Source: an uncultured Oscillospiraceae bacterium (lineage in GTDB: Bacteria > Bacillota > Clostridia > Oscillospirales > Oscillospiraceae). From it: DNA of 64,000 nt. The DNA lies in contig CAKUEH010000002.1 in assembly GCA_934646185.1 (NCBI GenBank), positions 101,965 to 165,964 of the forward strand. The letters run 5' to 3'. Below the pieces are notes generated by a model. That model had not been told where the DNA came from. It saw nothing but the letters and a program-made list of their open reading frames with translations, and searched no databases. The position numbers and the translations under genes are program-made. Shown here one piece after another: positions 36,578 through 45,021 of this stretch (position 1 is its first letter; every line of letters begins with the position of its first letter).

Positions 36578-37756
36578 GTGAAGGTCTTTTTTAAAAATGC
36601 GCGTATTGTGCTGCCGGATGCGATCATCGACGGCTGCGTAGAGACGGAAAACGGGACAATAACAGCCGTGCGGCGCGGGGAAGCGGACGGCTGCGCGCAG
36701 TGTATCGATGTGCAGGGCCGATACCTGTGCCCGGGCTTTGTGGAGATCCATACCCATGGCGCGGGCGGCGCGGATTTTATGGACGGGACGGAGGACGCGT
36801 TCCTCACAGCGTGCCGCACGCATCTGCGGCACGGGACTACCACGATCTATCCCACGCTGCTTGCCGCGTCCAACGCGGAGCTGGAGACGGCCATCGAGGC
36901 GTTTCTGCGCGTCAAAAGCAGGCTCGGTGCAGAGGGGATCACCGCGCCTGGCGTTCATCTGGAGGGGCCGTATCTGAATCCGGCGCAAAAGGGCGCGATC
37001 AACGAGTCGTTTATCCGCCCGCCGCGAAAAGCGGAGTATGAGCCGTTTGTACAAAAATACGCCGGCGCGATCGCACGCTGGACGATCGCGCCGGAGCTGA
37101 GCGGCGCGCTGGAGCTGGGCGAGCGGCTGAACGAGCTGGGCGTGCTTGTGTCCGTCGGACATTCCAACGCGGTGTATGCGCAGGTCAAAGAGGCGGCGGC
37201 ACACGGCTTTCGACACGTAACGCACCTGTATTCCGCGATGTCTACGATCACGCGGAAAAACGGCTTCCGCTATGCGGGCGTGCTGGAGAGTGCGTTTTGC
37301 CTGCCGCAGCTGACTGTGGAGCTCATCGCCGACGGTTGCCACCTCCCGCCGGAGCTGATCCGGATGGTCTATACGCTGCTGGGCGTGGAGCGCGTCTGCT
37401 TCTGCTGCGATTCGATGCGCTGCGCCGGCGAGCAGGTGACGCGGTCGTTTCTGGGAAATCCGCAGAGCGGGATCCCGGTGATCATCGAAGACGGCGTCGC
37501 GAAGCTGTGTGACCGCAGCGCGTTTGCGGGCTCGGTCGCAACGGACGACAGGCTGGTGCGGACGGCAGTGGAGCAGGCGCAGATCCCGCTGACAGATGCC
37601 GTGCGCATGATGAGCCTGACCCCGGCGAAGATCATGCGCGTTGACGCAAGGAAGGGGAGCATTGCGCCGGGCAAGGACGCCGATTTTGTCGTGCTGGATG
37701 AGACGCTGCATGTGTCGTCCGTGTACGCTGGCGCCCGCATGGTATGGGAGAGCTGA
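36578..37756 (+). CDS. nagA: N-acetylglucosamine-6-phosphate deacetylase
   Basis: 392 residues, amidohydrolase superfamily. The GTG start follows the nagB stop after three bases. The metal-binding EIHTHGAGG, the VHLEGPYLNP strand with the metal-ligand Glu, VSVGHSN, HVTHLYSAMS and the catalytic Asp in the FAGSVATDD segment are all present. It removes acetate from GlcNAc-6-phosphate. No GlcNAc kinase or PTS component is present nearby. Confidence 0.94.
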   Translation: MKVFFKNARIVLPDAIIDGCVETENGTITAVRRGEADGCAQCIDVQGRYLCPGFVEIHTHGAGGADFMDGTEDAFLTACRTHLRHGTTTIYPTLLAASNAELETAIEAFLRVKSRLGAEGITAPGVHLEGPYLNPAQKGAINESFIRPPRKAEYEPFVQKYAGAIARWTIAPELSGALELGERLNELGVLVSVGHSNAVYAQVKEAAAHGFRHVTHLYSAMSTITRKNGFRYAGVLESAFCLPQLTVELIADGCHLPPELIRMVYTLLGVERVCFCCDSMRCAGEQVTRSFLGNPQSGIPVIIEDGVAKLCDRSAFAGSVATDDRLVRTAVEQAQIPLTDAVRMMSLTPAKIMRVDARKGSIAPGKDADFVVLDETLHVSSVYAGARMVWES

Positions 37757-37757
37757 T

Positions 37758-38648
37758 ATGTACGATGTGTTTCTCCGGTTTCCGGGCTACAGGACCAAGG
37801 CTGTGACGTTCAGCTATGACGACGGCGTCGAGCAGGATGAGAAGCTGATCCATATTTTCAATCAGAACGGGCTCAAGGCCGCGTTCAACCTGAATACCGG
37901 CCTGATCGCGCCGGAGGGGACGCACTATCCGGCGGAGCAGCTTCACCGCCGGCTGTCTCTGAGCGGGATCCGGCGCGTTTATAAGGAGGGCGGTCACGAG
38001 CTCGCATTGCATTCGCTGCACCATAAATATATGGATCATCTGCGAACAGGCGAGCTGATCTGTGAGATCGCGGAGGACAAAAAGAATCTCGAAGCGCTGA
38101 CAGGCACGATCATCCGGGGCTTTGCGTGCCCGTATGGACGCAGCAGCGAGGCGCTGCGTTCCGTTCTGGCACAGATGGATATCGTTTATTCCAGAGGGGT
38201 GGGAGCTGCCATGCGCTTCGATCTGCCGCAGGAGCTGCTGGACATCACGCCGACCTGCCGGCACAGCAGCGAAGGTCTGGACGACCTCGTCAGCCAGTTC
38301 CTGTCAGCCAGTCCGCTCGACAACTATCACGACCGTCACCCGTGGCTGTTTTATATGTGGGGACACGCGTATGAATTCGAGCGCGACCGCGCATGGACGC
38401 TGATGGAAGCGCTGGCCGGGAGGCTTGGCGGGCATGCGGATATCTGGTACGCGACCAACATCGAGATTTTTTCCTATATCGCGGATTTTCGCAGGCTGGT
38501 CTACAGTGCGGACGCGGGGGTGGTTTTCAATCCGACTGCGAGTACGATCTGGCTGGAAAGCAGCCGGACGCTGTTTTCCGTGGCGCCCGGCGAGACAAAG
38601 CGGGTGCCCAGAATGCCGGTAGGGGAATTTGTATTGGAGGAAAGGTGA
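37758..38648 (+). CDS. NodB-type polysaccharide deacetylase homolog
   Basis: 296 residues from the ATG at 37758. The carbohydrate esterase 4 fold is indicated by D21-D22 in FSYDDGVEQD (base and metal ligand), the metal pair H85/H89 in LHSLHHKYM, and the ACPYGRSSEAL strand. No signal peptide or membrane anchor, unlike most cell-wall deacetylases. It may therefore deacetylate an imported N-acetylated oligosaccharide rather than peptidoglycan. Confidence 0.87.
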   Translation: MYDVFLRFPGYRTKAVTFSYDDGVEQDEKLIHIFNQNGLKAAFNLNTGLIAPEGTHYPAEQLHRRLSLSGIRRVYKEGGHELALHSLHHKYMDHLRTGELICEIAEDKKNLEALTGTIIRGFACPYGRSSEALRSVLAQMDIVYSRGVGAAMRFDLPQELLDITPTCRHSSEGLDDLVSQFLSASPLDNYHDRHPWLFYMWGHAYEFERDRAWTLMEALAGRLGGHADIWYATNIEIFSYIADFRRLVYSADAGVVFNPTASTIWLESSRTLFSVAPGETKRVPRMPVGEFVLEER

Positions 38649-38655
38649 AAGCGGT

Positions 38656-39867
38656 ATGAAATTTCAAGCATGGAGCGTCGTGAAAAACTACGACGCGGTA
38701 GACGCGGACACAAAAATTCTGGATAACGGCGCGGAAGCGGAGTTGGATCCGGCGCATTATTCGCTGGCCAGATTCAGGGCCAGACTTGACGGCGTCGAGG
38801 GCGGCATGCGTTATCGGTTCAGCTATGAGAGCCGGCTTGGCGACGGCGTGAGCATGCAGATCGTCTGCGCCATTCTGGATCAGGCGGGAAAGCCCCTGTT
38901 CCGGGTACACGCGAACGCGGGCGAAACGGTACTCGCCCCGGAGGGCGCGGCAAGCGCCGAGCTGGATCTGTGCCTGTACGGCTTTACCGGCGGAACAGGC
39001 CGCGTGACCGATGTGTCCATGGAAAAGCTCGGCGGTTATACACCCAAAAAAGTGAAGCTCGCGGCCATCATGGTCGCGGGCGATGAAGAACCCTCGATCG
39101 AGGGCAATATCCGACTCTGCGCGCAGCGGATCGACGCCGCGGCTGCGGAGGGCGCCGATCTGGCGCTCCTGCCTGAAACATACAACACCCGCGGCGTCAA
39201 GGGGCTCAGCTCGTGGCAGGGCGCGGCCCGCATGGACGAGCCTGCGGTGACGATGCTTCAGGAGAAGGCGAAGCAGCACCGCATGTATGTCGCGGCGTCC
39301 GTGCGGCTGAAGGACGCGGACGGCATTGTGCGCAACGGGATCGTCATGTTCGACCCGGAGGGGAAACTTGCCGGGACATACACCAAATGCCACCTGACCA
39401 TGGGCGAGATCTGGGGCGGTTTAAAGCCCGGAACGCAGATCAATACCTGCGATACCGCGCTTGGGCGGATCGGGTTTTCTATTTGCTGGGACCGCTTTTT
39501 CCCGGAGCATGCGCGCGTGCTGTTCATGAAGCACGCGGATATCATTCTCAACCCGACGGCTTCCAGCGAATATCCGCTGAAGGACTGCCACAACGGGTAT
39601 TCCAACGCGGCGTTTATCGTGACCGCGCAGACCACCGCAGATCCGTCGCTGACCCGCATCACCGGCCGGAACGGCCAGCTTCTGGCCGCAGCGGACCCGG
39701 AAAAGGGCTTCGCGATCGCGGAGGTGGACATCAACGCGGTCGACCCGGTCTTCTGGCTGTCCGCCCCGGATACGGACACAGATCCGAGATCCGTGTACCG
39801 CTATGAAAGAAGACCGGAGCTTTACCTGCCGCTGCTGCAGTCCGAACTGCCTGACGGCCTGCGCTGA
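38656..39867 (+). CDS. Nitrilase-family C-N hydrolase with N-terminal extra domain (second)
   Basis: 403 residues from the ATG at 38656. Residues 1-125 form a beta-rich domain not seen in standard nitrilases (YRFSYESRLGD, FTGGTGRVTDVSMEKLGG). Residues 130-403 are a complete C-N hydrolase with E174 (LLPETYN), K244 (YTKCHL) and C277 (FSICWDRF). The extra domain looks like a carbohydrate-binding sandwich, which would direct amide hydrolysis to a glycan. It is the last gene of the operon. Confidence 0.85.
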   Translation: MKFQAWSVVKNYDAVDADTKILDNGAEAELDPAHYSLARFRARLDGVEGGMRYRFSYESRLGDGVSMQIVCAILDQAGKPLFRVHANAGETVLAPEGAASAELDLCLYGFTGGTGRVTDVSMEKLGGYTPKKVKLAAIMVAGDEEPSIEGNIRLCAQRIDAAAAEGADLALLPETYNTRGVKGLSSWQGAARMDEPAVTMLQEKAKQHRMYVAASVRLKDADGIVRNGIVMFDPEGKLAGTYTKCHLTMGEIWGGLKPGTQINTCDTALGRIGFSICWDRFFPEHARVLFMKHADIILNPTASSEYPLKDCHNGYSNAAFIVTAQTTADPSLTRITGRNGQLLAAADPEKGFAIAEVDINAVDPVFWLSAPDTDTDPRSVYRYERRPELYLPLLQSELPDGLR

Positions 39868-39984
39868 GCCTGCTTTTCCTGGTATTCTCCTGGGCTGCCG
39901 CCAGCCTGTGCCCTGAATACGCGCGGACAGCGATTCGGAGAGGAAAAGCCGGGACAGGGGCCAATCGCATCAGTGATTTATCCG

Positions 39985-40020
39985 AAAAATGGAGGAGGCG
40001 TTTTGCCTCCTCCGTTTTTC
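39985..40020 (+). terminator. Terminator of the sugar operon
   Basis: 9-bp stem GGAGGAGGC, loop gtttt, GCCTCCTCC, followed by GTTTTTC; A-rich on the left side. It closes a transcript of about 21.5 kb. Confidence 0.88.
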
Positions 40021-40044
40021 TTTCAGAAGATAAGTCCGAAAACA

Positions 40045-40365
40045 TTACAGGACGCGGCCGTTCCTGACAGCAAGGCAGTAATTGACATGTTCAAAGGCTT
40101 TCATATCTGCCCCGTCCCGGTCGATGATGTTCTTTTGAATATCATCCGGTGTCAGCAGCTCCTTCGGCTCCTGCCCCGCAGGGGCGATCTCCGGTTCAAA
40201 GAACTGCGCGCCGCTGAGAAGATAGCCCTGAACAGCGGTATATTCTTCTGCCGTCATCAGATTTTTCGCAAGATGATCCGTGAAAACCGGATGCGCTTCA
40301 TTTTCCGCATGAAACGCCCGTCCGAACGCACTCATCAGGGCGGTAATACTGGCTTTGTTATCCAT
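40045..40365 (-). pseudogene. Internally deleted SAM-dependent methyltransferase
   Basis: A 106-codon open frame. The first 60 or so residues (SITALMSAFGRAFHAENEAHPVF to GAQFFEPEIAP) match the N-terminus of LCM-type class I methyltransferases. The last 35 or so (LTPDDIQKNI to AFEHVNYCLAVR) match the extreme C-terminus of the same family. The SAM-binding core of about 190 residues is missing, with the frame kept. Its ribosome site (ggagg) and promoter are intact, so a short product may still be made. Confidence 0.7.
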
Positions 40366-40461
40366 GTCGTTGTCCTCCGCGTGTTTCTTCCGTCGTGAAC
40401 TTGTTTTTCGGAACCATAGCATCCGTTCACTCCGATGCACATTATGTAATATATAACGGAT

Positions 40462-40490
40462 ATTATATAAAGCAAAGGCGGATCTGTCAA
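40462..40490 (-). promoter_or_regulatory. Promoter of the methyltransferase remnant
   Basis: On the minus strand TTGACA (40490-40485), a 17-bp spacer and TATAAT (40467-40462) form a perfect consensus sigma-A promoter about 100 bp before the remnant start. Confidence 0.75.
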
Positions 40491-40566
40491 TAGGGTACAA
40501 TCGGATCTTACGGGCAGGCGATGACCTTTGCCGGGTGACTCTACCGTTCCAGCAGGCGGACACAGA

Positions 40567-40601
40567 CGGCGGAGAGGGCGCCGGTGTCACCCTCTCCGCC
40601 G
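40567..40601. terminator. Hairpin terminator between GNAT gene and methyltransferase remnant
   Basis: 12-bp stem CGGCGGAGAGGG / CCCTCTCCGCCG just beyond the stop of the minus-strand GNAT gene (40655). On the plus strand it is followed by CTTTTC; the orientation is uncertain. Confidence 0.55.
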
Positions 40602-40654
40602 CTTTTCAATAATCCAAGAATACAGGATGCGGCCATCGATCGGCGTTCCCCTGT

Positions 40655-41281
40655 TCAGAACAGCTGCCCCGGCAGCTTCAGCTTTTCCTTCTTCGGGAAG
40701 GTCGCTTCAAACCGTTCAAAGCCCTCCGGATCCTTCTCACAGACAAAATAGCCCTCCGGGTCCTTGTACATGCCGGAGATGCCGTCCAAAAAGCCGGGCG
40801 TCAGCTCGCGGATCAAGAAGTAGTCCGCCTCCGGGTCGTCGGCATAGTGCACGCCCTTTGTCCTGGCCGGAACAAAGCCGGACTTGCCGTAAAACAGGAT
40901 GTTTCCGGTGATGGCAAGCGCACCCGCGCCCATTTCCTTCGCTTTTTCCATGGAATAGTCCAGCAGCTGCTTGCCATAGCCCTGCCGCTTGTATGCGGGC
41001 GCGATACCGATGGGGCCGAAGGTCATGATCGGCACCTTTCGCCCGTCATCACAATCAATTTCTGAGCGCACATAAATGACCTGCCCGATCAGCTCGCCGT
41101 TCAGTTCCATGACGAAGTCCAGCTCCGGCACGAAGGCCGGGTCATCCCGATAGCAGTGCAGCACATAGTGCTCCATGCAGCCGGGGCGGTAGACATTCCA
41201 GAAGGCTTCGCGGGTCAGGTTTTCAACATTGCGATAGTCGTCTTTCGCTTCCAAACGAATGGTAGTTTTCTTTTCTGACAT
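40655..41281 (-). CDS. GNAT-family N-acetyltransferase
   Basis: 208 residues. Motif A is IGIAPAYKRQGYGKQLLDY, and ALAITGNILFYGKSGF is the motif B region (YhbS-like). Substrate unknown. It is intact with a good site (aaggagaaacacc), standing among decayed genes. Confidence 0.88.
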   Translation of the reverse strand: MSEKKTTIRLEAKDDYRNVENLTREAFWNVYRPGCMEHYVLHCYRDDPAFVPELDFVMELNGELIGQVIYVRSEIDCDDGRKVPIMTFGPIGIAPAYKRQGYGKQLLDYSMEKAKEMGAGALAITGNILFYGKSGFVPARTKGVHYADDPEADYFLIRELTPGFLDGISGMYKDPEGYFVCEKDPEGFERFEATFPKKEKLKLPGQLF

Positions 41282-41342
41282 GGTGTTTCTCCTTATCGAT
41301 TCTCAATGAGTTTGACGATTTGATTTCCCTGGCTTCGTCAAA

Positions 41343-41978
41343 TCAGTGGATTCGGCGAAAGTAATCTTGTATTACCGGCAGCAGAAGCTGCTCCATAACG
41401 TCTATGCGGTCACGGACTGCCGGTCGAAAACAGGAAGAAACCGCGGCCGCGATTTGCCTGTTTGGATCAACATAGATCACATTGCCGCTGTCGCCGATCG
41501 CGGCGTAAATGCTTTTCTCCGGATGTACGATCCACCAGAGATAACCGTAAGATTTTCCGCGGAAAGCGCCGCTTTCGATCGCACGCGGAGAAAGCATTTC
41601 CCGAAGCCAATCATGAGAAACGATCTGCCGCCCGTTCCATACGCCGTTTTGCAGGCAGAGCTGACCGAGCTTTGCCATGTCGGCAGCACTCAGGCACAGT
41701 CCATAGCCGGGGGCGGCCAGTCCCTGCGGGTCGGCAAGCCAGACTGGCTTCCTCGGCGCTTTATCCGTTATGAACAGCTTATGCGCCTGCGCGGTTCCGG
41801 CATAAAAATTCGCATGTTCGGCGATTCCGAGGGGACGGAACAGATTTTCATTCGCAAAGTCCACGGTTTTCATCCCAGTGGCTTTGAAAAGGATCCCGGA
41901 GAGAATGTGCAGGCAAACCGTCCGATATCCTCGTTTTACTTCCAAAGCTTCCCCGGGACATACCCGTTCTCCTGCCAA
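41343..41978 (-). pseudogene. 5'-truncated beta-lactamase-like serine hydrolase
   Basis: 211 codons matching only the C-terminal part of class C beta-lactamase-related hydrolases: HILSGILFKATGMKTVDFAN, LFRPLGI, the Tyr-containing LSAADMAKLGQLC segment and SYGYLWW. The N-terminal half with the SxxK nucleophile is absent. The first 12-15 residues have no family match and abut the stop of the upstream GNAT gene (3 bp away). A deletion has removed the 5' half. Confidence 0.75.
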
Positions 41979-41981
41979 TAT

Positions 41982-42455
41982 TCACACGTTACATTCCAGA
42001 TCGCAGCGATAGACATGAAAATCGGCGGAGGCATAGAAGCGCTGCGCGTCTTCATTGAATGCCCAGACATCCAGCGTCAGGTGGTCAAACCCTTTCTGTT
42101 TCGCCTCTGCCTTGCAAAAAGCGAGCAGCGCTGTCCCGATGCCGTGCCGGCGGTATTTTTCGTCTACGCCGAATTCATCCATGTGATAGAAACGCTGGGC
42201 GCACATATAGGCCGATTCCGGACGATCCACATACTGTACGATGGCAAAACCGCAGATTTCGCCGTCCAGACATGCGACGATCACGTCGTACTGCGGTGCA
42301 TCAAACAGGGTATAGACGCGCTGCTGCAATTCTTCGCAAAAGCCGGGGCGGAAAATATCCGGGCGTCCCTCGGCGTGCAGCTCGCTCACCGCACGGCGCA
42401 GCTCGTTGACACGCGGAAGCTCGTCGAATTTGGCATAACGTACCGTCAGATCCAT
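41982..42455 (-). CDS. GNAT-family N-acetyltransferase
   Basis: 157 residues from the ATG at 42455, behind a very G-rich ribosome site (aaagggggggg). Motif A is FGVDEKYRRHGIGTALL; DHLTLDVWAFNEDAQRFYASADF is motif B. Substrate unknown. It follows a small membrane protein and a TetR gene, likely in one transcript. Confidence 0.88.
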   Translation of the reverse strand: MDLTVRYAKFDELPRVNELRRAVSELHAEGRPDIFRPGFCEELQQRVYTLFDAPQYDVIVACLDGEICGFAIVQYVDRPESAYMCAQRFYHMDEFGVDEKYRRHGIGTALLAFCKAEAKQKGFDHLTLDVWAFNEDAQRFYASADFHVYRCDLECNV

Positions 42456-42472
42456 ACAGTTTCCCCCCCCTT

Positions 42473-42886
42473 TCAGAAAATGATCCGTGCGATCTCCATC
42501 GTCACGATTTTCAGCACTGCGCCGCCCGACATGATGTAGAACCATATCTCGCGTGTACGCTGCGTTTTGGCGATCGGCGTGGCAATAGCGGCAATGATGA
42601 TCAGCAGTGCGCCAACACAGCCGACGATGGTAGGCACGCTGACGAGCGGGAACAGTCCCGGCGCGCAGCTGCCGTCAATGGTATACTGAATCGTTTTATC
42701 CAACCCGTCCCGCGCCGCCGCGAAGCAGCACACCACAAGGCCGAACACCAGCAGAATCACGCTCCTGCGTCCCCAAAAAGAAATCGCTGCGTGATTTGCG
42801 GCGGAGCAGCCGATAAACGCAAGCAAAGCAAGGATCATCAGCGTTGTTGCCGTTGTGACGGTATTTCCAAAGTAGAGTTTCATCAT
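42473..42886 (-). CDS. Small four-helix membrane protein
   Basis: 137 residues with four predicted membrane segments (about 11-32, 41-60, 80-103, 113-135). Not recognised as a named family. It overlaps the end of the TetR gene by four bases (ATGA-type), so it is translationally coupled to the repressor and probably under its control. Confidence 0.75.
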   Translation of the reverse strand: MMKLYFGNTVTTATTLMILALLAFIGCSAANHAAISFWGRRSVILLVFGLVVCCFAAARDGLDKTIQYTIDGSCAPGLFPLVSVPTIVGCVGALLIIIAAIATPIAKTQRTREIWFYIMSGGAVLKIVTMEIARIIF

Positions 42887-43509
42887 GATGTTCCGTCCTT
42901 TCTGTAACCGGACTCGATTCCGGCGATAAAGCGATCAATGTGTGCAGCCAGCAGGGGAGCGACCGAATTTGGATCCTTCGCCCCATCGTAGACGCTGTAG
43001 AGAAGATACATCGGCCCATAGAACTCCAGCGCCAGCTGCATGGCGGCCTCGTCGGAATCCGTCAGCTTGCGGAAAATCGCCGCCATATACTCCAAAGGCC
43101 CGCTGGCCAGATAGTCGTGATGGAGCTGCGCCAGCTTGGGATCACGGTACTGCTCCAGCGTCAGCATCTTGCGGAAATTGGAGGAAAACGGTTCCTTCGT
43201 CCAATGGTCAAACTGTGCCATGCTGTATGCGTGGATTTTTTTGATGGGCGTTTGCAGGTAAGCCTCCGCAAAGCCATCCGGCTCCGACTCCGGCATGTCA
43301 TAGACTTCGGCGCGCTCATAGTCCATCTCGTTCATCCGCTCCACGATCTTATCTAAAATTTCCTGTTTGCTGGTATAGTGCTTATAAAGGGCTGCTTTCG
43401 TAAATCCCAACCGCCCCGCAATATCATTCATAGACGTTCCAAGATAACCGTTCTGCGCAAACAATTCCAGCGCCGTTTCCAAAATCCGATCCTTTGTGCG
43501 TTCGGCCAT
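42883..43509 (-). CDS. TetR-family transcriptional regulator
   Basis: 208 residues from the ATG at 43509, preceded by ggaggga. The N-terminal helix-turn-helix (ILETALELFAQNGYLGTSMNDIAGRLGFTKAALYKHY, given here as family signature) is classical; the C-terminal ligand domain is variable. A perfect 17-bp inverted repeat overlaps its own promoter, so it should repress itself and the genes downstream. It may once have controlled the ECF/ABC transporter genes now decayed on the other side. Confidence 0.93.
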   Translation of the reverse strand: MAERTKDRILETALELFAQNGYLGTSMNDIAGRLGFTKAALYKHYTSKQEILDKIVERMNEMDYERAEVYDMPESEPDGFAEAYLQTPIKKIHAYSMAQFDHWTKEPFSSNFRKMLTLEQYRDPKLAQLHHDYLASGPLEYMAAIFRKLTDSDEAAMQLALEFYGPMYLLYSVYDGAKDPNSVAPLLAAHIDRFIAGIESGYRKDGTS

Positions 43510-43528
43510 GATGTCCCTCCTCATTGCG

Positions 43529-43577
43529 GTAACCAATCGGTAACTCATAGTATAGTTACCGATTGGTTACTTGTCAA
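43529..43577 (-). promoter_or_regulatory. TetR operator-promoter
   Basis: Perfect inverted repeat with 17-bp arms, GTAACCAATCGGTAACT (43529-43545) and its complement (43554-43570), spacer 8 bp. On the minus strand TTGACA (43577-43572), 17 bp and TATACT (43554-43549) form a promoter whose spacer and -10 lie inside the palindrome. Confidence 0.85.
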
Positions 43578-44078
43578 GACCTGTTTGAAATTTTTTTGAA
43601 GCGCAGCGCGCAACAAGCATCAGCGAAAGGATTGAATCGACACGGTGAGATGTGCCGCGCCGAACATCACCATGAGAGTCACAGCCGGAACATTATGCAG
43701 TCAGATAGCGGAGCGCAGTGGGGATTCTGACTGCTCTGACGGCAGGAGAGCCGCTGCGTGCCGGGATTTTCCCCGCGCCAGTTGTCCAGCCAGCTTCAAA
43801 AGCGTCGGTGTCCGCATCCTTTTGCGGCGTGGGGCAGACATCCGCATAGCGGCCGGGGGCATGAGATCTGAGATGCGGAATTTGCGCTGCCGTGAAATGT
43901 ATTGCCTTCAGAAAGTCCTGTTCGAGGAAGCAGAGACGTTCCTGACCTTTTACCCGCCGAGAATCATGGCGCAAACGGGCCTGTTTTTGGCGCTGCGCCG
44001 GTTTGACAGGCGGACAAACCATATGCTATTTTTTGACTGATATAGACTACAGGCACGAGCTTTGCTGAGGATATGGAT
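43578..44078. other. About 500 bp without a supported gene
   Basis: Open frames exist on both strands (for example plus 43645-44040, minus 43693-44022) but neither has a ribosome site or a family resemblance I can name. Given the neighbours it may be eroded coding sequence. Nothing else was recognised. Confidence 0.5.
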
Positions 44079-44585
44079 ATGAAAAATCAATGTTATGAGC
44101 ATGAAACAGCGCGTACCATCCAGGACGTGCTTTCCTGCGATGGCGATCTGAAGATCGCGCTGGTCGCGGATTCGCATCTGGACAACTCCGCCCCGGAGAC
44201 GGTCGAGAATATTTCCGCCGTCGATCAGGCGGTACACTTTGACTGCTGCGTCCATCTGGGGGATTTCCTCGCCGGGGAGATCGGTGGACGGTATGCGGGG
44301 CTTCTGCTGCGGCAGCAGATCGATCTGTTCCGGCCCGCTGTTTCGAACGGAAGATTTTTCCCGGTTCAGGGCAATCACGACGCCTGCAGCGGGCCATATT
44401 CCGAGCGGCTCTGGCCGGAGACCATCGGCTTTCTGGACGCGGAGCCGGGCGTCTGCCGCCCCGCGCGGAAGCCGTATTATTATGTAGATATTGCGAAGGA
44501 AAAGGTCCGGCTCGTGTTTCTGTGCTCCTATTTTTATGAGCAGCGCGGCGGCGAACCGGTCATGATATGGTCATGCAGGATGTGA
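44079..44585 (+). pseudogene. 3'-truncated calcineurin-like phosphoesterase
   Basis: The first 160 or so codons match metallophosphoesterases: ALVADSHLD (DxH), VHLGDFLAG (GD) and VQGNHDA (GNHD). The C-terminal metal-binding histidines are missing. Near 44560 the frame runs into the 3' half of an ECF-type ATPase gene in another frame and stops. A start at 44079 follows gctgagg at a normal distance. Confidence 0.75.
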
Positions 44586-45016
44586 AATACCAGCTTTTTG
44601 CCGAAAGCGTGGAGGCAGAGTGTACCTTCGGCATCAAGCAGCCGGACACAGCGCTTGCGGAAAGCACATTGAAAGAATTGGGGCTTGCTTCCTTTCGGGA
44701 ACGCCATCCGAATACGCTCTCCGGCGGGCAGAAGCAGCGGCTCGCTGCGGCGACCTCCATGGTCTGTGGGAAGGAGCTGCTGGTATTTGACGAGCCGACC
44801 AGCGGATTAGACTTCGATAGCATGGTAAGGCTTTCGTCCTTGCTCCGGCAGTTGTCCGACATGGGCAAGATCATTTTCATTGCCACACACGAGTATGAAT
44901 TCGTCTGCCGCATCTGCGCACGGGTGCTGCATCTGGACGGCGGCAGGGTGCAGGATGACTTATCCGTGACGGAAGAATTGCTTCCAACGATGAAGAATAT
45001 TTTTGATGTGAGGTGA
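44567..45016 (+). pseudogene. 5'-truncated ECF-type ABC ATPase
   Basis: 149 codons carrying only the second half of an ABC ATPase: signature LSGGQKQRLA, Walker B LLVFDEPTSG, the H-loop in FIATHEYEF. Walker A is missing. It resembles the last ATPase unit of ECF (energy-coupling factor) transporters. It overlaps the following exporter gene by a few bases, the normal operon arrangement, so the deletion removed the 5' part and anything before it. Confidence 0.78.
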
Positions 45017-45021
45017 AAACG

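Noticed and set aside
43645..44040. 131-codon plus-strand frame
   Set aside because: No ribosome site or family match, strongly basic/Cys-rich shadow composition.
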